A model generated the notes under the pieces. The model worked only from the letters and a program-made list of their open reading frames with translations, did not search any database and was not told where the DNA came from. Of a DNA stretch of 64,000 nucleotides, positions 57,762-64,000 are shown piece by piece (within the stretch, counting starts at the first letter, position 1; each line of letters opens with the position of its first letter). Location: positions 434,001 to 498,000 of the forward strand of contig NHNY01000007.1 in assembly GCA_002786065.1 (NCBI GenBank), written 5' to 3'. The position numbers were made by a program, and so were the translations under genes. Origin of the DNA: Microcyclospora pomicola. Taxonomy: Eukaryota > Ascomycota > Dothideomycetes > Capnodiales.

Positions 57762-58433
57762 CTATGCGTGACCTAGATCGACCCGGACATTGTAACTTCC
57801 CACCCTTCGTTTGCCCGCACTCATTGCGCTGTGATGATGCACCTTCTTCCATCCTCTTAATAGGAAACCCGCACTCTTACTGTTCAATCCTCTTCGAGCG
57901 TTTTTCCGCGCACTTCGATTGGCCGTCATACGTTTACTCAAACGTCCACCCGTTTCCACGTACACCGACGACACCTGACTCAACTTCAATTCCCTTAATA
58001 TCGTGCCAGAGTCGACTCTGTGGCGACCCCACGCGGAGCTCTTGGCGACAGCTGCGCCAGGGACCACTGTTGGTGCCATCTGCTTTGCTTGTCGCATGGC
58101 CGTGACGGCGCGTTCTGTGGGAAGGACAGCTGACTTGGTGGCATGCATCACCGCACGGCGCGCTGTGTTGATGCGGTTCGTCAAGAATTGTCGGGTGTGG
58201 CTTGCCAGAAGCTCGGCATTGTGTGATGGAGAAGAGACCTGGGTGAGGTGTAGTTCAACGGGCTTGCCGTATAGTTTGGAAAGAAGTGACTGGAGAGGAA
58301 CTTGATGCGCAGGGTCTAGAAGGGGCGCTGGTATGCCTCGAAGAGCCTTCGGGGCGATTCGGCCGGACATTGGAGACGGGTCTGGGTGGTATACACGAAC
58401 ACATTCAATGGGGTAGAATAGAAGTGATCGCAT
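57762..58433 (-). CDS. Mitochondrial ribosomal protein uS3m (Rps3/Var1), C-terminal half, nuclear gene
   Basis: 223 residues, single exon. It resembles only the C-terminal half of fungal mitochondrial Rps3/Var1. VPLQSLLSKLYGKPVELHL matches the LPLxxLLxKIYNKKVEFNI block, with a helical segment after it (FLTNRINTARRAVMHATKS). SSVYVETGGRLSKRMTANRS matches the GVRxEAxGRLTxRYTASRS block. The ending GKRRVGSYNVRVDLGHA matches SxxRIGSFxIKGW/V (yeast Var1 ends GKYNIKVKLNFI). Comparisons are from memory. In most ascomycetes this gene is in mitochondrial DNA; here it is G+C-rich and uses ordinary nuclear codons. ATG 58433 and ATG 58370 (MSGRIAPKALRG) are both possible starts; the first gives more N-terminal sequence for import. 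It diverges from the N-half gene. Confidence 0.78.
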   Translation of the reverse strand: MRSLLFYPIECVRVYHPDPSPMSGRIAPKALRGIPAPLLDPAHQVPLQSLLSKLYGKPVELHLTQVSSPSHNAELLASHTRQFLTNRINTARRAVMHATKSAVLPTERAVTAMRQAKQMAPTVVPGAAVAKSSAWGRHRVDSGTILRELKLSQVSSVYVETGGRLSKRMTANRSARKNARRGLNSKSAGFLLRGWKKVHHHSAMSAGKRRVGSYNVRVDLGHA

Positions 58434-58565
58434 GGTCGTTCATGTCCCAGGACTTTCGCGCTTACCACTTCCGTCTCCGAATGCTAGTGGCATTGACATT
58501 CACGACCACAGCACCATGGGTGCAGATGAGAGATTGGGAATACCTGAATAATAATACCCGTCAAA
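58434..58565. promoter_or_regulatory. Shared promoter of the two uS3m half genes
   Basis: Only 132 bp separate the two divergent start codons (195 bp if the second ATG of the C-half is used). Both promoters and leaders must be in or overlapping this segment, which would favour equal expression of the two halves. Confidence 0.5.
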
Positions 58566-59411
58566 ATGGCTGCGCTTCCACCTAGACTGTCGCAGCTGCC
58601 AATGTCAGCAAGTCAACTACAACATCTGACAAATGGAAACACATCGGCTTTTGCATATCGCGCGCGACAACGCATGGCCCAGCAGTCTAAAGCGTTGTTC
58701 GCTCCACCCAAGAACATCATTAAGCCCTGGAAGTCGATCACCGGTGGCCAAGAGTGGGCGACATCTACCTATTCATATAACAAGAACACCTCCAAGACGA
58801 TGCCCACGGCACAGAATGTGACAGACAAGCTGCTTCGAGATTATGTTACCATGGTCGAGGATAGTGGGTTAGGACCTTCGGCGAAGAGTAGCGCCGCGAG
58901 ACAAGCTACAACCGCTCGACGGAGAGCATTGGAGAAAATGTACATCACGGGCTCAACAGCTAAGGACTACGGCGATAAGGTGGTGGTAAATGCATTCGTG
59001 TACGATGCTGCAGCTGGAGCACAACGAGCCAGAGAGAAGCTTACGGCCGATCGCGCCAAGACTCGGAAGCAGACCGCTGGACCTTCTGCGAGACGGAGGG
59101 CGCCGGCTGCAGGAGGTGCTGGTGCTGCAGGAGCAAGACGCCCTGGCGGAGCTGGACCTCCTAGGAGATTTGGACCTCCGGGTACAGGATCGAGCACGGG
59201 AGCGCCACGGAGATTTGGACCTGCTGGTGGAAGCCCTGGACCTGGAGTTGTTCGACGATTGAACCCGTCCGGCGGGAATGCTGGTAGACCTGGTCAGTCA
59301 CCGGAAGGCATAACTTTCAGGACTTTCAAGCCCAATGCGGACGGAGTATCAAGCACTGCAGAACCGTCACGATCGCCGGTTGTTTCGAGAACTCCAAACT
59401 CCGGAAGCTGA
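58566..59411 (+). CDS. Mitochondrial ribosomal protein uS3m (Rps3/Var1), N-terminal half, nuclear gene
   Basis: 281 residues, single exon. The part 50-160 resembles the N-terminal half of mitochondrial Rps3/Var1. WATSTYSYNKNTSKTMPTAQ and NVTDKLLRDY match yeast Var1 NWNTQIYNYNKN...MNDKLINKL. ALEKMYITGSTAKDYGDKVV then VNAFVYDAAAG match the KIxISxxxxKHTNDKVIITLYIYNR block of ascomycete Rps3. The first 45 residues are basic and Gln/Ser-rich, as in import sequences. In place of the C-terminal half there is a Gly/Pro/Arg-rich tail with repeated RRFGP units (about residues 175-250). The missing half is encoded by the divergent neighbour. Comparisons are from memory, but two independent blocks agree in order. 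Confidence 0.75.
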   Translation: MAALPPRLSQLPMSASQLQHLTNGNTSAFAYRARQRMAQQSKALFAPPKNIIKPWKSITGGQEWATSTYSYNKNTSKTMPTAQNVTDKLLRDYVTMVEDSGLGPSAKSSAARQATTARRRALEKMYITGSTAKDYGDKVVVNAFVYDAAAGAQRAREKLTADRAKTRKQTAGPSARRRAPAAGGAGAAGARRPGGAGPPRRFGPPGTGSSTGAPRRFGPAGGSPGPGVVRRLNPSGGNAGRPGQSPEGITFRTFKPNADGVSSTAEPSRSPVVSRTPNSGS

Positions 59412-60236
59412 GAGAAAAAGAGGTGCGAAGATATTCACCACACAGTGCAGTCTGGGGTCCCACACTTTGAGCGGTCAGAGCTGTTTCAGTGTGCTTACAG
59501 AAGTGGAGGCTTCGGTTTATGCTGGCAACTATACACCAAGCACGAAATATTTTCCGAAGTGATTAAAGTCTCTAAGCACCCAACGGTCTGGTGTGAAGTA
59601 CTGCTCACTGAGGTGGTCTTGAATCTATGCTACCAACATTCTTCACTATTTTCTCTCACAAGTCAAGCTGCTCCTGGCGAGGAAGCTCTTGAGTACATCC
59701 AACGACCATGTTTGTAAGGCATATCAGATAGGATAGCACTCCAATTATCACTGCTATACATGTATAAATAATGCCAGTCGAACGCTCGCTGTTCAGCCCT
59801 GAATGCCTTAATCACACTATGAGATCCTTGCCGTTTTTTGTTTTGAACGGCAACGTCTTTCACAAATGACTATAGCTCAGACAATACCTTCCACCGGATG
59901 AAGACTTTGATAAGCACATTCCTGTTGTGTTCACGCAGCTAAAATCCTATTGTCAAGGACAGACACGTGACGTGGGTCAGTGCAGCGGAGGTAGCGTCAT
60001 GCAGCGTGCTTTCCCGCCACTGACGGCCCAGTGAAGCTCTTCAGCTACACATACTTTTATGTTGCTGCATGAACACCGTCACTTCATTCACACAACATCA
60101 CCAATACCGCACCAACAGCTTTATTGCTGTGGACTCCACTGCCTCTGATCTTTACAAACTTGCTCTTCTTCATTCACGTGGACATCGTGACTGGCAGTCT
60201 ACCAAGTGATACGCGCGTTGGCGCATTGCCTCAAGC
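59412..60236. other. Intergenic
   Basis: 3' region of the uS3m N-half gene and promoter/leader of Edc4. Nothing recognised. Confidence 0.5.
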
Positions 60237-63200
60237 ATGGCTGATCTACAAGAACTCTTTGCTCGTCTGAAAGCCACGGACAGTAGCACACCTCCTTCCG
60301 CACAGCAGCACAGCTCGCAGCAGACTACAGCACAGCCATCCTCGATCTGGGCTCGATCGAACTATCAGGAGCCGTCGGTCTCGTCACCCTTGTTCTCACC
60401 TCCGCTACACACGCCGCATCCGATTCACTCAGCCAGCATAATGAGTCCTGTCAATCCAGGCTCTGTGGCCAGCACGCCTGCGCCCGCTGATCAGCTGCGA
60501 GCTACCAACTTGCTCAACTTGTTGAAATTCAATGGCACGCAGCAGAGTGGACCTATGGCCGATCTGCAGAATGTGAACCTGTCTCGACCAGAGTCCATGC
60601 AAGCTCCATCTGCTTCCCGTGGCAGCATGCCACCATCAGCAGTTCCAAGCCATACAGCAGGAAAGCCACAGACTACCGGAAATCAGGACTTCTTGCTTAA
60701 CCTTTTGAGAAAGCCGAATCCTCCTTCCGCTTCACAAGCAGCATTGCCATTCTCTGGCAGCAATGTGGTTGAGACAGCTCAACGCTCTCAGCTCGGAGAT
60801 GCGTCGTTCAAGATGCCGTCGCCTTTTGGCTCTGGTGCTGAACGCGATCACGAGGGCTTGGCACATTCTGGGACCCAACATTCCGGAACTCCCGCGCTTG
60901 AAGCTCCGCAACCAACGAATCCCATGAAGTTCTCGTACATCAATCCATTCGATCAACTGCATACTTCCTCGCCACTGAATAAGACCCCGAGCCCCGAAAC
61001 GCAGACGACACTTTTAAGCAAGCTGGATGTCTTGAAACACAACCGAGATGTTTCTCTCACAGGAGATGCGGAGGAGGGTCATTCAGCAAAGAGCCGTAAG
61101 CTTACGGATAACGGTGCCAGCGAATCGTTGCCAGTGTTCGAAGACGTACAAAGCAAGAGTCAGAGTGTTTCTGAAAAGTTGGAAGGCGTTGGCGAGAAGG
61201 TGGACAAACAGGTGAAGCTAGCACTCGCAGAAGCAGAAGCACTTCACTCCACTACATCTGCTTCCATAGCAGTGGATGATGCAGCCAAGCAACACAAGAT
61301 TAAAGATGAGCCTGCAGGAAACGACGATGTAGAGTCGAGCTGGGAAAGTGCTGAAGATTCTGCAAATGAAAAGAAGGAATTTCAGGTTACTGTATATGAG
61401 TTCCCCTTGAAGCCATGGGTTTCTCTGCAGATCAAGGACATTCCAGATCCGACAGTGCCGTTGCGATCGGAGAACTTGATGGTCGTCGCGAAGCTGAAGA
61501 AAGAATTCGACCAGATTGATCGCTGTCTTTGCACAGCCAGCCAGTCGCATATTGTGTACACTCACCCAGCCACCAAAAAGGATAACAGCGGCTTCCGCGT
61601 CATCCGTCAAGACACGGGTGACAACAAGCAGGTTTTCCGTCTCAGTGGAGAGCGCATTTTCAACATGCAGCTTTGCACTCCGCCTCAAGCGGAGGCTGAT
61701 GTAGAGACAATGCTTGGTACTGGCGTGAATGGCACGGTCTTCTGGACCTCACTCGCCAAATCCAGGTCTGACATGTTCCCGGAAGATGACGCCGAGGCAC
61801 ACGGCTTCATCATGCCAGCCGTAGCCACTGCAGAGGAAAACACATCTGGATCACCGGTCAAGACTCGGGCGAAGATGAGTTCGAGACATCCTGAGTTCTT
61901 TGGATTGGCTCGTGGAAAATACATTCATCTCATCTTGCCAGACTTGGTAAAGGATCAAGCATATCGCGACTCCAAGCACATCGTGAACAGCGAGAAGTAT
62001 CTGTCGGAACATGGCCTGAAGATCAATACTGGTAAAGCAGGTAAAGACTTCTGTTTTTCTGAGGATGACACTGTTATTGTCACGCTGGACAAGAGTGGTC
62101 GAGTCAAGTTCTGGGATATTCGCGATCTCACAAGCCATACGGTGGATCTGCCCGAGCAGAAGCACGAGGCTATCGAGCTACGTGAACCAATGTGGAGCTT
62201 CTCAGCTGCGGCATCCGGCAGCAAGCCGGACGAGAAGCCGTCTGTCTCGTCGATCATGCTTTTGGACAAGGAGCGACCTCACACTAAAGGTATCGCCCTT
62301 CGTTACATGCTCATTGGTTTCAAGCAGAACCATATCTTGCAGCTCTGGGATCTCGGCCTTGGGAAAGCTGTGCAGGAGATACGCCTACCACACGAGAAAG
62401 ACAGCGATGGTATCTGCAGTATTGCTTACCACCCCAAGACTGGGATCATCACTATCGGCCATCCAACACGTAACAGTATCTACTTCATCCATTTGAGCGC
62501 GCCTCGATACAACCTCTCGACCCCTATCGATCAGGCTAAATATGTCGGTCTACTTGCTCGCAACGACGCCACTCTGCAGAGGCCGGATAGCACTGCCATC
62601 ATGAGTGGCATGCGGGAACTGTCGTTCGCCAATATCGGGCAATTACTCAGCCTTGATATGCTCAAGGTTCCTGTTGATAACGCCGAGAAAGGCACAGCCA
62701 ATGAAGTGTTGTTCGAGCTTTACGCCATGCACTCCAAAGGTGTCATCGGACTCAGCATCAAAAAGGTTGACCTTGGCTGGACTGAGGAGGGCAAGAACAT
62801 CCACGGTGTCAAGGCTGTAGACATTGGTGCTGTAACAGTCAGTGACCTGAAGATGCCCGAGGTTCCTGCATCCAGTGTGGCGTCCAGCACGACCACGTCC
62901 ACCACTACAGCGATCACTGATACGCCCTCGAAGAAGTCAGTTGCGAAGAAGGAGGCGAAGAAACACGAATCTGCCAAGCACAGCGGCAAAATCGAGGTCA
63001 TCAAGCGTGAACCTCTAGGTTCTGCAAGTCCAGTTTCAAACGGCACGCTCAAAGCAGAGCCCGTGTCTATGCAAGTTCCTGAAGCAACAACTGCTACCAA
63101 AGCTGCATCTGTCAACCCACCTCTTATTACCTCGGAAGCTTACTCTTTGGCCGATCAAGGCGTGAAGTCCCCTGCTGGCGATCGGACTGCTCAGACCAAT

Positions 63201-64000
63201 GCCGTTCTGTCGAAAGACCTTAAATATGATCCACCAGCCGCTGCTGTTCCCGTAACGAGCGCCACGCGAAGCATTGAGAATAATGCATCGGACGCACTGG
63301 AAAAGCAATTCGAATCGCTGTACCAGCGGCTCGATGCAGACAAGCGCGTGAACGAAGCCACTGCTGCTGCCAGGCAGGACGCTATATTGCGCTTGGTGTC
63401 TAGTACTCTCACGGAAAACGTCGAACAAAGCCTCCATCGTATCATTGGTAATAGTATTGAGAAGAGTGTGATACCGTCCATCACGACCATCACGAGCCAG
63501 CTCATTGAACGCAAATTGAGTGAAACGCTATCTACACAGATACAGGCCAGCACAGCAAGAGAGATCAAGTCGGCCTTGTCGCCCGCACTTCAGCGTGTAC
63601 TCGTCCAAGATCCGTCGTTCCACCGTACTGTATCAGATACCACATCTATGCAAGTCGCAAATAACGTTCAACAGCAGGTGTCTTCGCTCCTGGAGCAAAG
63701 ACTGCCCAACATGGTCACTCAAGCGACACAGCGCATGGTGACTGACCTTGAGAACCGCTTCGTTCAGCAGAAGCATGACTACGACGTGCAGAAGCAGAAG
63801 GACGAGTCCAAGATTGATGAACTCTCGAACCTCGTTCGCAGCATGTCGACTCTGTTGCAAAGCATGGCCGAGAAGACGTCCGTTCTCGAGCAGCAGATCG
63901 ACAGGTTACAAAGCAAGAGCGTGGAGCCTCAAGAAGCTGAAGCCAGCGTGCCCGTTGAGACCATCTCAGCCGAGGATGCTGCCCTTGAGCTTGAGGTTAA
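60237..64000 (+). CDS. Edc4/Ge-1-like (Pdc1) mRNA decapping scaffold, 5' part
   Basis: P-body scaffold that links Dcp2 to decapping activators. The frame is open from ATG 60237 (MADLQELFARLKATDS) to the window end, at least 1254 codons, and is cut off. N-terminus: Ser/Pro/Gln-rich with short LLNLL motifs (LLNLLKFNG, FLLNLLRKPN). Then a WD40-like domain from about residue 385 to 890 (FPLKPWVSLQIKDIP, EDDTVIVTLDKSGRVKFWDI, HPKTGIITIGHPTRNSIYFI). A Ser/Thr/Lys linker follows. Then the long coiled-coil/helical Ge-1 region (LEKQFESLYQRLDADKRVNE, SLHRIIGNSIEKSVIPSI, IQASTAREIKSALSPALQRV). This order matches human EDC4 and fission yeast Pdc1. The LLNLL motifs are like those that bind partner Dcp proteins. 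Confidence 0.88.
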   Translation, partial: MADLQELFARLKATDSSTPPSAQQHSSQQTTAQPSSIWARSNYQEPSVSSPLFSPPLHTPHPIHSASIMSPVNPGSVASTPAPADQLRATNLLNLLKFNGTQQSGPMADLQNVNLSRPESMQAPSASRGSMPPSAVPSHTAGKPQTTGNQDFLLNLLRKPNPPSASQAALPFSGSNVVETAQRSQLGDASFKMPSPFGSGAERDHEGLAHSGTQHSGTPALEAPQPTNPMKFSYINPFDQLHTSSPLNKTPSPETQTTLLSKLDVLKHNRDVSLTGDAEEGHSAKSRKLTDNGASESLPVFEDVQSKSQSVSEKLEGVGEKVDKQVKLALAEAEALHSTTSASIAVDDAAKQHKIKDEPAGNDDVESSWESAEDSANEKKEFQVTVYEFPLKPWVSLQIKDIPDPTVPLRSENLMVVAKLKKEFDQIDRCLCTASQSHIVYTHPATKKDNSGFRVIRQDTGDNKQVFRLSGERIFNMQLCTPPQAEADVETMLGTGVNGTVFWTSLAKSRSDMFPEDDAEAHGFIMPAVATAEENTSGSPVKTRAKMSSRHPEFFGLARGKYIHLILPDLVKDQAYRDSKHIVNSEKYLSEHGLKINTGKAGKDFCFSEDDTVIVTLDKSGRVKFWDIRDLTSHTVDLPEQKHEAIELREPMWSFSAAASGSKPDEKPSVSSIMLLDKERPHTKGIALRYMLIGFKQNHILQLWDLGLGKAVQEIRLPHEKDSDGICSIAYHPKTGIITIGHPTRNSIYFIHLSAPRYNLSTPIDQAKYVGLLARNDATLQRPDSTAIMSGMRELSFANIGQLLSLDMLKVPVDNAEKGTANEVLFELYAMHSKGVIGLSIKKVDLGWTEEGKNIHGVKAVDIGAVTVSDLKMPEVPASSVASSTTTSTTTAITDTPSKKSVAKKEAKKHESAKHSGKIEVIKREPLGSASPVSNGTLKAEPVSMQVPEATTATKAASVNPPLITSEAYSLADQGVKSPAGDRTAQTNAVLSKDLKYDPPAAAVPVTSATRSIENNASDALEKQFESLYQRLDADKRVNEATAAARQDAILRLVSSTLTENVEQSLHRIIGNSIEKSVIPSITTITSQLIERKLSETLSTQIQASTAREIKSALSPALQRVLVQDPSFHRTVSDTTSMQVANNVQQQVSSLLEQRLPNMVTQATQRMVTDLENRFVQQKHDYDVQKQKDESKIDELSNLVRSMSTLLQSMAEKTSVLEQQIDRLQSKSVEPQEAEASVPVETISAEDAALELEV

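Overview
The window reads as nuclear DNA of a filamentous ascomycete. Genes are dense and on both strands. Introns are short (about 49-210 bp) with GT..AG borders, and the gene content is typical of Pezizomycotina: a SepA-type formin, an alpha-tubulin with several early introns, a heme-thiolate peroxidase, homoaconitase of the fungal lysine pathway, and a Suz12-type Polycomb protein. Overall style suggests Dothideomycetes, perhaps Mycosphaerellales; that placement is inference from protein resemblance, not a database result. No CRISPR array, tRNA, rRNA, intact transposon or provirus was recognised. I call 25 protein genes with reasonable support and two weak small ones.

Layout. 0-8 kb: 5' part of the SF3b subunit Cus1/SF3B2 (-), a small Cys-rich ORF (-), an APC-type amino acid permease (-), a MYND zinc-finger protein (+) and a thioredoxin-fold protein (+). 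8-17 kb: Scd6/Lsm14 (-) diverging from a Pex39-like KPWE protein (+), an MDR oxidoreductase (+), a DszC-like flavin monooxygenase (-) and the SNARE Bet1 (+). 17-25 kb: an F-box-like protein and a Pga1-like ER protein (-), alpha-tubulin (+), a WW-domain prion-like protein (+) and the Rab GTPase Ypt1 (+). 25-27.5 kb is a gene-free, TA-richer gap. 27-40 kb: Suz12-like (+), a WD40 protein (+), homoaconitase Lys4 (-) diverging from phosphoserine aminotransferase Ser1 (+), a small secreted protein (-), SNRNP27 (+) and the mitochondrial GTP/GDP carrier Ggc1 (-). 42-54 kb: a SepA/Bni1 formin (+), a heme-thiolate peroxidase (-) and an Nha1/Cnh1 Na+/H+ antiporter (-). 55-64 kb: a PIF1-family helicase (+), two divergent genes for the two halves of mitochondrial ribosomal protein uS3m, and the start of Edc4 (+), which runs off the window.

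The most striking observation is the pair at 57.76-59.41 kb. The minus-strand gene resembles the C-terminal half, and the plus-strand gene the N-terminal half, of the fungal mitochondrial small-subunit protein uS3m (Rps3/Var1), which is normally one protein encoded in mitochondrial DNA. Here it appears nuclear, split in two, and transcribed from a shared 132-bp intergenic region. Other points worth a look are an alternative, strongly coding-like first exon inside Ypt1 intron 1, an ING-like PHD finger fused to the C-terminus of Suz12, and a zinc-ribbon-like insert in the PIF1-family helicase.

Many long open frames here, especially opposite GC-rich exons, are shadows. Several open frames also begin at TTG or GTG, so for every gene I moved the start to a real ATG or rebuilt the first exons from splice sites.
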